Positions 8,535 to 18,585 of a DNA stretch of 64,000 bases are shown in pieces. The stretch is from assembly GCA_010365115.1 (NCBI GenBank), contig JAAFGX010000001.1, positions 1 through 64,000 of the forward strand, written 5' to 3'. Both the position numbers and the translations under genes were made by a program. The notes under the pieces are model-generated. The model was not told the origin of the DNA and did no database searches. It worked only from the letters and a program-made list of their open reading frames with translations. Numbering within the stretch: the first letter of the stretch is position 1; every line of letters starts with the position of its first letter. Source of the stretch: Paludibacter sp. GTDB taxonomy: Bacteria > Bacteroidota > Bacteroidia > Bacteroidales > Paludibacteraceae.

Positions 8535-9173
8535 TTACACTTTGGCGAGGAAAACCACAAATTCTTTTGGTCCGTGTGCCCCTAATACTAAAGTTTTTTC
8601 AATGTCGGCGGTACGGCTTGGTCCGGTTATGGTTGAAATTGTTGAAGGTAGGAATTCTCCGTATTTTTCTTGTAAAGCCATCAATGCGTTTTCGGGATAA
8701 TCAATAAGTTGCGAAATATGAGCTAGTACGATATGGACAGGTGGAAAAACATTCATTTGTCGTCCCGATTCCGAGGCTGATGAAACCATCACACTTCCTG
8801 TACGTGCGATTAGAAATTCACAACCGGTAATTCCCACCTGCATTTCAATAAACTCATCTTGATTGCATGTACAGGGAATATCGAAATCCTGCAATTGCCG
8901 ACTTATGTATGAATCACGACAATAAATAGCTGGAAAAGCATGAATCTCTATAAATGATTTGAGTTGATTGTACAAATCTGTTTCGTTTTCACAAATTATG
9001 CATTCTCCATTTATCGCTTTCAATTCATTTTTAAAGCAAGTAATTGAATCGGGTTCAATGGCTTTGTAAATTGGGTGAGTAGGAGTTAATAATGTCTCAA
9101 CGAAAACAGACCGCCTTTTTGGGGCGGCCGCTATTCGTTGTAATATTTCTTCTCGTGAAGAATTAATTTGCAT
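8535..9173 (-). CDS. LUD-domain protein (LutC/YkgG family)
   Basis: 212 residues. The C-terminal part has CEFLIARTGSVMVSS and STISTITGPSRTADIEKTLVLGAHGP, the signature of the LUD (LutC/YkgG) fold, which in other bacteria belongs to the lactate utilisation complex. lutA and lutB are absent here. The start ATG overlaps the ftsH stop codon (TAATG), which indicates translational coupling. The ftsH-LUD pairing recurs in Bacteroidales, so its role may not be lactate oxidation; the true function is open. Confidence 0.8.
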   Translation of the reverse strand: MQINSSREEILQRIAAAPKRRSVFVETLLTPTHPIYKAIEPDSITCFKNELKAINGECIICENETDLYNQLKSFIEIHAFPAIYCRDSYISRQLQDFDIPCTCNQDEFIEMQVGITGCEFLIARTGSVMVSSASESGRQMNVFPPVHIVLAHISQLIDYPENALMALQEKYGEFLPSTISTITGPSRTADIEKTLVLGAHGPKEFVVFLAKV

Positions 9174-11179
9174 TAGAAATCAACTTTTTTAACTTTCTTT
9201 TCTGTCGTTTCCGCCAATTCAGAAATTTCTTCAACATTCCCATTTTGGGCCATTAACTCATCATTTCTTGAAGTCCATGGTCGTTTTCCAAAAATCTTTT
9301 CTAAATCTTCTGCAAAAATAACTTCTTTCTCAATAAGCAATTCTGCTAATTTGTTGTGACCTTCAGCATTATCATTCAATATCTTTTTAGCCCTTTTGTA
9401 TTCAATGGCTACAATTTCTTTAGCTTCATTGTCAATTAGTTCTGCTGTTTTCTCGCTGTATGGTTTTGTAAATCCATAATCAGAGTTACCAGAAGAATCA
9501 TAATAGCTCATATTAGCGAGTTTTTCGCTCATTCCAAAATAAGCAACCATACCATAAGCCCTTTTTGTAACTCTTTCAAGGTCATTCATAGCTCCGGTTG
9601 ACATTTGGTGCAGAAAGACTTCTTCTGCAGCGCGTCCTCCCAATGTGGAGCACATTTCATCCAGCATATGTTCTTTGATCGTCAATTGACGTTCTTCGGG
9701 CAAGTACCATGCAGCTCCCAAAGCATCACCACGAGGAACAATAGTTACTTTTACAAGCGGATTGGCATGTTCTATCATCCAACTAATAGTGGCGTGTCCA
9801 GCTTCGTGATATGCTATTGATTTCTTTTCGGCAATAGTTGTAATTTTGGTTTTCTTTTCCAGACCACCAACAATACGATCCACTGCATCCATAAAATCTT
9901 GTTTATCAACAAATGATTTATTTTTACGAGCGGCAATCAATGCAGCTTCGTTACAAACGTTGGCAATATCAGCACCCGAAAAACCAGGTGTCTGTTTAGC
10001 CAAAAAATTTACATCTACAGTTTCGTTGATTTTAATAGGACGAAGATGTACGTTGAAAATCTGTTTGCGCTCGTGAACATCAGGCAAATCAACATGAATT
10101 TGGCGATCAAAACGACCTGCACGAAGCAATGCTTTGTCAAGAATATCAGCACGATTGGTTGCAGCTAAAATAATTACACCACTGTTGGATCCAAATCCGT
10201 CCATTTCTGTCAGTAATTGATTTAATGTGTTTTCACGCTCATCATTGCTTCCCATATTTGGATTTTTTCCACGAGCACGACCTACTGCATCAATCTCATC
10301 AATAAAAATGATACACGGTGCTTTTTCTTTTGCCTGACGGAATAAATCGCGAACACGCGATGCGCCAACACCTACAAACATTTCAACAAAATCAGAACCT
10401 GACATGGAAAAGAACGGTACGTCTGCTTCGCCGGCAACTGCTTTGGCCAACAATGTTTTACCTGTTCCAGGAGGGCCTACAAGTAAAGCTCCTTTTGGGA
10501 TTTTACCACCTAATTCGGTGTATTTTGATGGATTTTTCAGAAAGGATACAATTTCTTCAATTTCCTGTTTCGCTTCAGCTAAACCAGCCACTTCTTTGAA
10601 TGTGATTTTATTGGTTACATCCCCTTTGTCAAAAAGTTGTGCTTTGGATTTTCCAACATTAAAAATGCCACCGCCAGCTCCTCCGCCCATTTGACCTGAC
10701 ATGCGACGGTTCATAAAAACAAAGAAAAGTATTAGCAATAGAAAGGGCAAAATGCTATATAGAAATACATCAATGTAGTTTCTGCTTTCTTTGTATTCAA
10801 CTACCCCAGTAAAGGCATATTCATCTTTGGCTTTTTGAATAAATTTTGAGAATTCATCTACAGATGGAATTCTCACACTTATCATTCTTTCCTTGGCATA
10901 AGTTTCAGACTTATCACCAAATACCTTTTTTAGTGAGTCTTTATCAATTTTTGCTTCAACCGTATTCTTAGTTGAATATACATCAATTTTTTCGATCAAT
11001 CCTGTTTTTACATATTCCTCGAAAGTAGAGAAAGGGACTTCTTTCGTTGGCACATTATCAGAAAAAAAGTATGAACCAAATAGAACGAGTATAATTATTC
11101 CATAAATCCATGAAATATTAAATTTTGGCATTTTGCCGTTTGGTTTAGGCGGATTTTGATTCGGTGTTTTATTTTCCAT
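9173..11179 (-). CDS. ftsH: ATP-dependent membrane zinc protease FtsH
   Basis: 668 residues. TM helix 1 is at about 22-39, a periplasmic domain follows, and TM helix 2 is at about 138-156. The AAA+ module has Walker A GPPGTGKT at 235-242, Walker B ([11 protein letters not shown]) near 290-300 and the SRH near 341-360. The zinc protease motif HEAGH is at 458-462. It degrades damaged membrane proteins and short-lived regulators. It lies about 100 bp downstream of rsfS and is coupled to the LUD gene. Confidence 0.97.
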   Translation of the reverse strand: MENKTPNQNPPKPNGKMPKFNISWIYGIIILVLFGSYFFSDNVPTKEVPFSTFEEYVKTGLIEKIDVYSTKNTVEAKIDKDSLKKVFGDKSETYAKERMISVRIPSVDEFSKFIQKAKDEYAFTGVVEYKESRNYIDVFLYSILPFLLLILFFVFMNRRMSGQMGGGAGGGIFNVGKSKAQLFDKGDVTNKITFKEVAGLAEAKQEIEEIVSFLKNPSKYTELGGKIPKGALLVGPPGTGKTLLAKAVAGEADVPFFSMSGSDFVEMFVGVGASRVRDLFRQAKEKAPCIIFIDEIDAVGRARGKNPNMGSNDERENTLNQLLTEMDGFGSNSGVIILAATNRADILDKALLRAGRFDRQIHVDLPDVHERKQIFNVHLRPIKINETVDVNFLAKQTPGFSGADIANVCNEAALIAARKNKSFVDKQDFMDAVDRIVGGLEKKTKITTIAEKKSIAYHEAGHATISWMIEHANPLVKVTIVPRGDALGAAWYLPEERQLTIKEHMLDEMCSTLGGRAAEEVFLHQMSTGAMNDLERVTKRAYGMVAYFGMSEKLANMSYYDSSGNSDYGFTKPYSEKTAELIDNEAKEIVAIEYKRAKKILNDNAEGHNKLAELLIEKEVIFAEDLEKIFGKRPWTSRNDELMAQNGNVEEISELAETTEKKVKKVDF

Positions 11180-11278
11180 TATTTTAAAATATTGATATCT
11201 TAATAAGTTTGTTTAAAGTTGAAACAAGATTATTGGCAACTTGGTTTATTTGGCAATGTATTTTGTTTGTAAGAAAAA

Positions 11279-11635
11279 TTACAGAACATCTTCCAGTTTT
11301 TTCAATTGAGCATCAGCCCATAAATGTTCAATGTCATAAAATGCCCGTGTTGCTCTCTGAAAAACATGCACAATAATTTGTCCATAATCCATAGCAATCC
11401 ATTCGCTATTTTCAAATCCATCGGTTGCGTAGGGTTTTACTTTTATTTCTTCCCGAACATAATCTTTTATTGAATTTCCTACAGCATTAACATGTACATT
11501 TGAATCTCCTTCGCATATTACAAAATAGCTGCAAGGTGCTTCTTTTAATTTTGTCAGGTTTACTACTACAATATTCTTGCCTTTTCTTTCCTGTATACCT
11601 TCAACAATTTTTTCTACTATTTGTTCGTTATTCAT
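11279..11635 (-). CDS. rsfS: Ribosome silencing factor RsfS
   Basis: 118 residues, the usual family length. The core YFVICEGDSNVHVNAV and the later SEWIAMDYGQIIVHVF are diagnostic of the RsfS/DUF143 family, which binds L14 and keeps the ribosomal subunits apart in starved cells. It is the first gene of the rsfS-ftsH-LUD cluster, with its own promoter. The partner L14 gene is also in this window. Confidence 0.92.
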   Translation of the reverse strand: MNNEQIVEKIVEGIQERKGKNIVVVNLTKLKEAPCSYFVICEGDSNVHVNAVGNSIKDYVREEIKVKPYATDGFENSEWIAMDYGQIIVHVFQRATRAFYDIEHLWADAQLKKLEDVL

Positions 11636-11672
11636 CGTGCTGTTATAATGATTTTTTAAAATATATTTTCTG

Positions 11673-11703
11673 CAAAGATACAGTTAAATGCCCGAAAATG
11701 AAA
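11673..11703 (-). promoter_or_regulatory. Promoter of the rsfS-ftsH cluster
   Basis: Minus strand TTTC (11703-11700), 19-bp spacer, TATCTTTG (11680-11673). The -7 is exact and the -33 has one mismatch. The predicted start lies about 30 nt before the rsfS ATG. Confidence 0.6.
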
Positions 11704-11825
11704 ATGTTATTTGTTGATAATCCATTAATGTTCTTTAAAACTGCCAAAAAAGCAGCGTCTTTTTTAAACATGACATTTATTCAGGTTTTCAAAATAAATG
11801 ACATTTTTTTATGGATTCATTAAAC

Positions 11826-11863
11826 AAAAAAATCCGACACAAAGTATTTGCATCGGATTTTTT
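11826..11863 (-). terminator. Intrinsic terminator of the OmpA/TPR lipoprotein gene
   Basis: Minus strand stem AAAAAATCCGA / TCGGATTTTTT with a 16-nt loop, 16 bp after the stop codon, and a T run on the 3' arm. A classic intrinsic terminator. Confidence 0.8.
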
Positions 11864-11878
11864 AACATGATTGTTTAT

Positions 11879-13582
11879 TTACTTAACGATTGAAATAAAA
11901 GTTTCATCAGTAGCAAATTTTGCGAATTCAATGTCCTTAACGGCTTTTTGAGCTAACGATTTATCTTGCTTAACTGCATCTTTTAAGTTGCTGTAAACAG
12001 ATTCACGGTCATTTGTACGAGCTCCAATAATTGCTCCCAAATACGATGTCATTGCATTAGGTTGAGCAACTGCTGATAAAGTTTTGCGTGCACCACTATA
12101 ATCTGCATTCAAAATTTGAACTAATGCTGCGTTATTGGTAGCAGTAGAACCGAAATAGGTTTTAGCTTTAGTATAATCTCCTTTAATTACATAGACTGTT
12201 CCTAAACCCTGACTCAGGTTACCTGTTGTACCTGCGGCTTTACCAAATGATACTTCTGTGGCCGCCACATCACCTTTTGCTAATGAAGCAGCACCTGCAT
12301 TGTAATTAGCATCAGCCGATTTTGGATCAAGTTCCAATGCTTTAGCAAAATAGCGAGAAGCATCAGCAACATTTCCTTGTTGATATTTTACAGCACCCAA
12401 GTTATTGAAACCACGGGCATCAGTTGGATATAAATCAGTAACTTTGATATAGATTGCTTCTTTTTCAGACAAACTATTTGTCAAAGTAGCAGAATAAAGT
12501 AGCTCTTCAACAGATAGTTTTGAGGCATCTTCTTTTTCAAGTTTTGAAATCTCTTCGTCTGATTTGCCGGTTACATCTACTGTCAATTTTAAACGAGAAC
12601 GGCGTAATTGAGGAAGAATTTCTTCTGCAATACTTTTAAAAGCTACAGATAAGTTTTTGATTTCACGTTCACGTTGTTCAGGATCGGTGTACATGTTTAA
12701 AACACGTAGAATAACCTCTTTGTCCTGAATGTTTGATTTTTCCATCAATGCCTGGAAACCAGCCCAGTCTTCAGCTGTAAATTTAGAATCGATAGTAACG
12801 GTCGTTTTAAGTTTTTTCAATTCTTTATTTAAATAATCAACTGTAACTTTTTCGCGTTTTTCAGCTAAGTTTGTATTTAAATCTAAACCACCATCAGGTG
12901 ATGCATAACCTGAAATTTCAAATCCAGCAACTTTTTTATTTTGAGTATCATTAGCTGCTTTGATTTTTTTAGTAAGTTCAATAATATCAGTTGATTTTGT
13001 TTCAGTTTTACGAAGTGTAGATTGTTGAATTAAGAATAAAATATCAGCTTCTTGCATTTCTTGAATTACTCTTTGAAATTTATCAGGAATAATTACCGCA
13101 GAAATTTCACTTGCACTAGTTGAAGCCAATTGAGAAGTAGCAATAACTCCATCAGCAACTTTTACACTTGGAATTTGATATGTTTTCTTCTTAGTAGTGG
13201 CGCTGAATTCAAGATACAATTCAGATTTAGCCATTTCAGGAACATAATCAAAAGATGCTTTAATGGAATACGTACCGCCTAATTTGTACGAAATTGATTG
13301 ATCATTGCCAACAATTTTTTCACCTTGAAATGTTACAGGAGTACCTTTAACTTCTTTACCTTCGAATTTTAAAACAGGGGTTACAGTTACTGTGGCTTTT
13401 TTGTTGAAATACTTCACAGGGAATGTGCCTGTAATTGTCGCATCTACTTTTCCACCTTTTACTTCAAGTGGATTTGGGTTACATTTAAATAAGCTAGGAT
13501 CCAAGGCAGCCATGTCTTTGCTACAAGAACTGAAGACTAACGCAAGGACCACAGAAACTGCGAAAAATAATTGCTTTCTCAT
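11879..13582 (-). CDS. Outer-membrane lipoprotein with OmpA-like core and TPR repeats
   Basis: 567 residues from MRKQLFFAVSVVLALVFSSC; the lipobox Cys is residue 20 and the longer frame adds 19 residues without signal character. The N-terminal beta-rich region (FKCNPNPLEVKGG onward) is followed by an OmpA-like segment (FEISGYASPDGGLDLNTN). The C-terminal third has TPR units such as ARGFNNLGAVKYQQGNVADA and ANYNAGAASLAKGDVAATE. It probably acts as a periplasm-facing scaffold at the outer membrane. A monocistronic gene with a clear terminator. Confidence 0.75.
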   Translation of the reverse strand: MRKQLFFAVSVVLALVFSSCSKDMAALDPSLFKCNPNPLEVKGGKVDATITGTFPVKYFNKKATVTVTPVLKFEGKEVKGTPVTFQGEKIVGNDQSISYKLGGTYSIKASFDYVPEMAKSELYLEFSATTKKKTYQIPSVKVADGVIATSQLASTSASEISAVIIPDKFQRVIQEMQEADILFLIQQSTLRKTETKSTDIIELTKKIKAANDTQNKKVAGFEISGYASPDGGLDLNTNLAEKREKVTVDYLNKELKKLKTTVTIDSKFTAEDWAGFQALMEKSNIQDKEVILRVLNMYTDPEQREREIKNLSVAFKSIAEEILPQLRRSRLKLTVDVTGKSDEEISKLEKEDASKLSVEELLYSATLTNSLSEKEAIYIKVTDLYPTDARGFNNLGAVKYQQGNVADASRYFAKALELDPKSADANYNAGAASLAKGDVAATEVSFGKAAGTTGNLSQGLGTVYVIKGDYTKAKTYFGSTATNNAALVQILNADYSGARKTLSAVAQPNAMTSYLGAIIGARTNDRESVYSNLKDAVKQDKSLAQKAVKDIEFAKFATDETFISIVK

Positions 13583-13636
13583 AAATTTTTGTTTTTGTTG
13601 TAAATTATATAATTTTATATTTTGAACTTTTGCCTG

Positions 13637-13644
13637 CAAATATA
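13637..13644 (-). promoter_or_regulatory. -7 element of the OmpA/TPR lipoprotein gene
   Basis: TATATTTG on the minus strand matches TAnnTTTG and lies 55 bp before the chosen start. No good -33 partner is visible. Confidence 0.4.
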
Positions 13645-13778
13645 CAATCTTTCACGGAAATTAATGTAATATTCCTTGTGATTTTGTTGTTTATTTTGTT
13701 AATATGAATTCAAAATACATTAAAACATAATAGAATAACAAATTATTATTACATTTGTTTAAAAAAAAAGAATTAATA

Positions 13779-14798
13779 ATGCCACTAATCTTTAAAAACA
13801 TTCAAATAATTTTGAAATCATTACGATATTTTTCTTTACTCAAAATAAGTAATTTTTTAAGATTAATTTTTTCTTATGTTCTTTCCGCTGCTGGTATCAA
13901 AACTACCAAGATTGTATTACCAACTTTTATTTCCATTGAAATAACCAATTATTGTAACTTGCATTGTCCGGAATGTACTGTTGGGAAGAGTGAATACTCT
14001 ACTGATAAAAAAAGGAATTTCAATTTTGTACTTTTTAAAAACTTAATTGAACAATTAAAACCTACATTAACACATATCATTTTTTATTTTCAAGGTGAAC
14101 CCTTTCTCAACAACAGACTTACTGAATTTGTTGAATTTGCCCATAAATCAAATATTTTCACTTCTACTTCAACAAACGGACAATATTTAACAAAAAAAAT
14201 AGCAAATGAAATTGTAATTTCGGGGTTAGATAAAATAATTGTGTCTGTTGATGGAGCTACTCAGGAAGTTTATGAAAAATATCGAGTTGGTGGAAGTTTG
14301 AATAAAGCAATTGAAGGAATAAATGAACTTGTTAATGCAAAAAAGGAGCAAAAATCTTCTACTCCGTTCATTGAAGTTCAATTTTTGGTTTTGAAAACAA
14401 ACGAACACCAAATGTCTGACATGAAACGTTTGTCAAAATCATTACACGTTAACAAACTGACCTTTAAAACGGCGCAACTCTATGATTTTGAAAAAGGAAA
14501 TGATCTTATGCCCGTTACTAAAAAATATTCACGTTATAAAAAACGAAATGACGGCAAATTTTATCTGAAAGGCAATCAGCTTAACAGGTGTTGGAGAATG
14601 TACAGTGGTGCGGTAATTAATGTAAATGGTGAAGTATTACCCTGCTGTTTTGATAAAGGTTCTGATTATTCTTTTGGTAACATCAACGAAAAATTATTTA
14701 CTGATTGTTGGCATTCAAAAAAAGCTTCCGATTTCAGAGATGGTATTCTCCAAAACCGGAAGCAATATGAAATGTGTAGAAATTGTACTAGTAATTGA
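13779..14798 (+). CDS. Radical SAM protein with SPASM-type C-terminal cysteines
   Basis: 339 residues from the ATG at 13779; an upstream TTG gives a longer frame but is unlikely. The iron-sulfur motif is C-x3-C-x2-C (CNLHCPEC, Cys59/63/66), followed by FYFQGEPFLN and ISVDGATQEVYEKYR, typical of the SPASM/twitch subgroup. The C terminus has more cysteines (GEVLPCCFDKG and MCRNC) that could bind an auxiliary cluster. Such enzymes often mature peptides or modify envelope polymers. No peptide precursor or sugar gene is nearby, so the substrate is unknown. Its AT content is higher than that of its neighbours, and it lies alone on the opposite strand. Confidence 0.8.
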   Translation: MPLIFKNIQIILKSLRYFSLLKISNFLRLIFSYVLSAAGIKTTKIVLPTFISIEITNYCNLHCPECTVGKSEYSTDKKRNFNFVLFKNLIEQLKPTLTHIIFYFQGEPFLNNRLTEFVEFAHKSNIFTSTSTNGQYLTKKIANEIVISGLDKIIVSVDGATQEVYEKYRVGGSLNKAIEGINELVNAKKEQKSSTPFIEVQFLVLKTNEHQMSDMKRLSKSLHVNKLTFKTAQLYDFEKGNDLMPVTKKYSRYKKRNDGKFYLKGNQLNRCWRMYSGAVINVNGEVLPCCFDKGSDYSFGNINEKLFTDCWHSKKASDFRDGILQNRKQYEMCRNCTSN

Positions 14799-14809
14799 TT
14801 TATAGCAAA

Positions 14810-16297
14810 TTATTTAAAAATTGCTTTGAAAATATCATTTCCATTTGCAAAAAGAAGTAGCGCAAAGAGAAGTAACATTCCTCCAGTTTGAGCATATTCT
14901 AAAAATTTATCGTTTGGCTTTTTACCGGTTATCATTTCGTAAATCAAAAACATCACATAACCACCATCCAGAGCTGGGATGGGTAGAAAATTCATAAATG
15001 CCAGAATAACTGATAATAGAGCTGTTAGCGACCAAAACCTTTGCCAATCCCATGTTTTTGGAAACATTTTGCCAATACTACCAAAACCACCTAATTGTTT
15101 TGATCCTTCTTTGGTGAATACAATTTTAAATTGTTTCACATAACTTGTCAAAGTTTCCCAGCCCAAATTAATTCCAGCAGGAATGGCTTCAAAAAAACCA
15201 TAACTGATTTGTTTAGTGGACATAAATTCGTATGGACTTTTAACCGCCACTCCCAATTTTCCGTTTTCGGACAGTTGAATATTAGTTTCCATTACGTTTC
15301 CATTTCTTATAAATTGCAAATCAACATTTGAGTTTTTGGAAGCATCTAATTCTGCTGCAATATCTTGAAAGATATTAAGGGGTTTTCCGTTAATTCCGAT
15401 TATACTATCGCCAGATTGTAATTTTGCAACTTCGGCCGGCGATCCGGAAGATATTTCATCAACAACAAAAGGGTAACGAATAGCCACAAAGTCTGTTTCG
15501 CCTGCAGCAAGCACTTTTTGAGTAAAGTCGGATGGCAGTTTTAAATCTACAAGTTGATTATTCCTCGAAACAGTTATTGTTTGTTTACCATCAATGAGAA
15601 TTTTCTCAACAATATCAGCCTGATCAATCGCTGTTTCACCATCAATTCTAACAATTTTATCGCCATTCTGAAGTCCGCTTTTCAGTAAGGTTTGTGAGAA
15701 TTGAAGTCCGTATTTTGCATTTTCGATGGGTAGAAATTCTCTTCCCCATGTAAAGAGAATGGCAGAATAAATGACCATTGCCAAAATGAAATTTACAAAA
15801 ACTCCGCCGACAATAATTGGTAACCGTTGCCATACCGAACGTGAGCGGTATTCCCATGCCTGTGGTTCTTCCGACATTTGTGTTACATCCATCGATTCGT
15901 CAACCATACCGGCAATTTTACAGTAGCCGCCCAAAGGTAACCAACCAATTCCCCATTCGGTATTGTCGGGATATTTACGCCAATCGCCTTCTGGTAGTTC
16001 AGTCAAAGGAATTTTTTCCATAACCGATTTTCCTTTTGCATCAACTTTAACATCGCCATCAGCATCAAGCTTTGGACGTTCGTTTGCAGGTACATTTTGT
16101 GCCAAAAACTTAATTTCCCATTTTCCATTTATCTTTTTGGCACGGATTAACGAAAAATTGGGATTGAAAAACATATAGAATTTTTCGACACGTACTTTAA
16201 ACAAGCGTGCAAAAGCAAAATGGCCGAACTCGTGTAGTACGACTAAAATTGAAAGACTTAAAATAAGTTGCAATGCTCTGATAAGAAATGTTTCCAT
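14810..16297 (-). CDS. rseP: Site-2 membrane protease RseP
   Basis: 495 residues. The zinc motif HEFGH is in the first transmembrane helix (LVVLHEFGHFAFARLF). One clear PDZ domain is near residues 270-330 (SPAEVAKLQSGDSIIGINGK), with a second, weaker one before it (SGLQNGDKIVRIDG). The third metal ligand region is NFLPIPALDGGY near the C terminus. It performs intramembrane cleavage of anti-sigma factors and signal-peptide remnants. The long soluble insert after the first helix is common in Bacteroidota homologues. Last gene of the M23-dxr-methyltransferase-rseP run. Confidence 0.93.
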   Translation of the reverse strand: METFLIRALQLILSLSILVVLHEFGHFAFARLFKVRVEKFYMFFNPNFSLIRAKKINGKWEIKFLAQNVPANERPKLDADGDVKVDAKGKSVMEKIPLTELPEGDWRKYPDNTEWGIGWLPLGGYCKIAGMVDESMDVTQMSEEPQAWEYRSRSVWQRLPIIVGGVFVNFILAMVIYSAILFTWGREFLPIENAKYGLQFSQTLLKSGLQNGDKIVRIDGETAIDQADIVEKILIDGKQTITVSRNNQLVDLKLPSDFTQKVLAAGETDFVAIRYPFVVDEISSGSPAEVAKLQSGDSIIGINGKPLNIFQDIAAELDASKNSNVDLQFIRNGNVMETNIQLSENGKLGVAVKSPYEFMSTKQISYGFFEAIPAGINLGWETLTSYVKQFKIVFTKEGSKQLGGFGSIGKMFPKTWDWQRFWSLTALLSVILAFMNFLPIPALDGGYVMFLIYEMITGKKPNDKFLEYAQTGGMLLLFALLLFANGNDIFKAIFK

Positions 16298-16336
16298 ATA
16301 GAATTGTGTAGTTGTTTTATCGTTTGGTTTTTAAAT

Positions 16337-17413
16337 TTATATTTTTTCCATTAAAAATAGATATTCATTGTGTTTCTCGTCGCTATTAATCCATTCATTT
16401 GTAGAACGCATATTACTCATGACGTTTTTTTTATAATCTATCATTTTTATTTCGAGCAATTTGCCAGAGTCTGAAATGATATCGAGCAATTGGTCCTTTG
16501 TGGCTCTGCCTCCCGAACTGTACGACAACATCAAATATCGGGTGTTTGTTTCTTTTATTAGCTTTTTCAAAGCCTCCATTGCCATGAAATCGCCGGTAGC
16601 GTTTTTTCTAAATTCCTCAAAAACAGAGCCTGATATACCGTCCCGTGAATCTTCTCTACGATTGGCTTTTCCAAAAACCGCAGGTTGATCGTTCTTTATT
16701 ATTGTTGTCCAAATATGATAATACGCTGTGTAACGAACCCTGCTTGGTGGCATTTTTTCGTTATTTGAACCATACGGTGGATCAAAATAAACTAAATCGT
16801 AACTATTTTTTGCCACTGTATTGAAAATATCATCACGAATCACTTTATTATTTCCAGTGGATATAAATCTGTTTGGCAGTTTTAATTCCAAGTCTTTAAA
16901 CGAACGAGCCGACCAATCAGATAAATAGGCAACATAATGTCCAAGCGTATTATCAACCTTATCCATTGCGTAAATCAAACTTGTGAGCAAAACACATTTG
17001 TCTTCCCAAGCTAAATTCAAAACTTCAATTTCCTGACGAATTGCATCCAGCTTCTGAGTGTTTTTAATCTGAAACGGTTTTTTTATATCTTTTATTGTTC
17101 CGCCATAATTTTCTGTAAACCAACCATCAACGCTTTTTACGTTATTCAAGTGGTCAATTATTTCTTTGTAATAGTTATTTGACTGATTTGAGGTTAAATA
17201 ACAAGTGGCAAAAACTTCCGACCAGGACGAAATGTCGTTGGCAGTGGTTGAATATCCCAATTGTGCAAAAGCTTGCGATACCCGCGTCGATCCACTAAAT
17301 CCATCCAATACAGTTTGAACTCCATCCAACTTTTTTATCATGTCGAACATGAATGGCAAGAGTTTAAGTTTAGAACCGGCGTATTTTATACCTTCTGTTT
17401 TGGGAATTTCCAT
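16337..17413 (-). CDS. Orphan D12-class DNA adenine-N6 methyltransferase
   Basis: 358 residues. KYAGSKLKLLPFM at 10-22 and VLDGFSGSTRVSQAF at 35-49 form the SAM-binding motifs X and I. The catalytic D-P-P-Y is at 211-214, followed by G. This order (X, I, target recognition region, IV) fits the alpha/D12 class that methylates adenine. No restriction endonuclease is adjacent. It starts one base after the dxr stop codon and splits the dxr-rseP pair that is often contiguous, so it looks like an acquired gene riding the operon. The recognition sequence cannot be read from the protein. Confidence 0.82.
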   Translation of the reverse strand: MEIPKTEGIKYAGSKLKLLPFMFDMIKKLDGVQTVLDGFSGSTRVSQAFAQLGYSTTANDISSWSEVFATCYLTSNQSNNYYKEIIDHLNNVKSVDGWFTENYGGTIKDIKKPFQIKNTQKLDAIRQEIEVLNLAWEDKCVLLTSLIYAMDKVDNTLGHYVAYLSDWSARSFKDLELKLPNRFISTGNNKVIRDDIFNTVAKNSYDLVYFDPPYGSNNEKMPPSRVRYTAYYHIWTTIIKNDQPAVFGKANRREDSRDGISGSVFEEFRKNATGDFMAMEALKKLIKETNTRYLMLSYSSGGRATKDQLLDIISDSGKLLEIKMIDYKKNVMSNMRSTNEWINSDEKHNEYLFLMEKI

Positions 17414-18580
17414 TTATTTTATCAACTCACGAGTTATCACTCTAACTAATTCATCTGTTTTTACATAATCATCATAATTCGGTTTGGCTACAAACTCAGC
17501 TTTCATCAAAACATCTTCAATAATATCACTCATTTGCAGAAATCCGATTTTATCTTTTAAAAATGCTTCAACTACCACTTCGTTGGCTGCATTGAGCACA
17601 CAAGGCATATTTCCACCCTTTTCCATGGCATAATAAGCGTAACTTAAATTCCGGAAGCGTTCCAAATCTGGTCTTTCAAATGTAAATTGAGAGCAAACGT
17701 TAAAATCGAAACGAGGGAAATTTGTTTTCAACCGTTCGGGATAGGTAAATGCATATTGAATGGGCAATTTCATATCGGGCATTCCAAGTTGTGCTTTGAT
17801 GGAACCATCCACAAATTGAACCATGGAATGAATAATAGATTGTGGATGTACAACTACTTCAATTTGCTCCGGTGAAACTCCAAATAACCATTTGGCTTCA
17901 ATAATTTCGAAACCTTTATTCATTAAACTGGCAGAATCGATGGTTACTTTCGCACCCATTTCCCAATTTGGATGTTTCAACGCTTGAGCGCTGGTAACAT
18001 GTTCCAATTCGTTCATGGTTTTGGTACGAAACGGGCCACCCGAAGCTGTCAGAATCAATTTTTCTATCGGATTATTTCCTTCGCCCGCCAAGCATTGAAA
18101 AATAGCCGAATGTTCAGAATCAACCGGAAGGATGGAAACATGATGTTGAGCTGCCAATTCGCAAATTAGTTCACCGGCTACAACCAGTGTTTCTTTATTC
18201 GCTAACGCAATTTTTTTTCCTGCTTTAATGGCATTCATGGTTGGTTTGAGACCCGAATATCCAACCATTGCCGTAAGAACCATATCAATTGGTTGCATTT
18301 CTGCAACTTGTGCAATGGAATCTGCACCGGCAAAAACTTTTATTGGCAAATCGGACAAAGCGTTTTTTAATTGAAGATAATGCGCTTCATTGCCAATGGC
18401 AACCATTTCCGGATTGTATTTTCGGGCTTGATCAATCAATAAATCAACCTGATTATTGGCGGTTAGAGCATATATTTCAAACAACGAATCGTTTTCGGAA
18501 ATCACTTCCAAAGCTTGTGTTCCGATAGAACCAGTAGAGCCTAAAATTGCTATTTGTTTCTTTTGAATTTCGTTTTTCAT
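17414..18580 (-). CDS. dxr: 1-deoxy-D-xylulose 5-phosphate reductoisomerase
   Basis: 388 residues. The NADPH-binding N terminus is QIAILGSTGSIGTQALEV. The metal and substrate site includes LPVDSEHSAIFQCL, TASGGPFR and ASLMNKGFEIIEA. It converts DXP to MEP, the committed step of the MEP isoprenoid pathway. It follows the M23 gene by 5 bp and abuts the methyltransferase gene, so these are probably cotranscribed from the promoter at 19487-19517. Confidence 0.97.
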   Translation of the reverse strand: MKNEIQKKQIAILGSTGSIGTQALEVISENDSLFEIYALTANNQVDLLIDQARKYNPEMVAIGNEAHYLQLKNALSDLPIKVFAGADSIAQVAEMQPIDMVLTAMVGYSGLKPTMNAIKAGKKIALANKETLVVAGELICELAAQHHVSILPVDSEHSAIFQCLAGEGNNPIEKLILTASGGPFRTKTMNELEHVTSAQALKHPNWEMGAKVTIDSASLMNKGFEIIEAKWLFGVSPEQIEVVVHPQSIIHSMVQFVDGSIKAQLGMPDMKLPIQYAFTYPERLKTNFPRFDFNVCSQFTFERPDLERFRNLSYAYYAMEKGGNMPCVLNAANEVVVEAFLKDKIGFLQMSDIIEDVLMKAEFVAKPNYDDYVKTDELVRVITRELIK

Positions 18581-18585
18581 GATAT

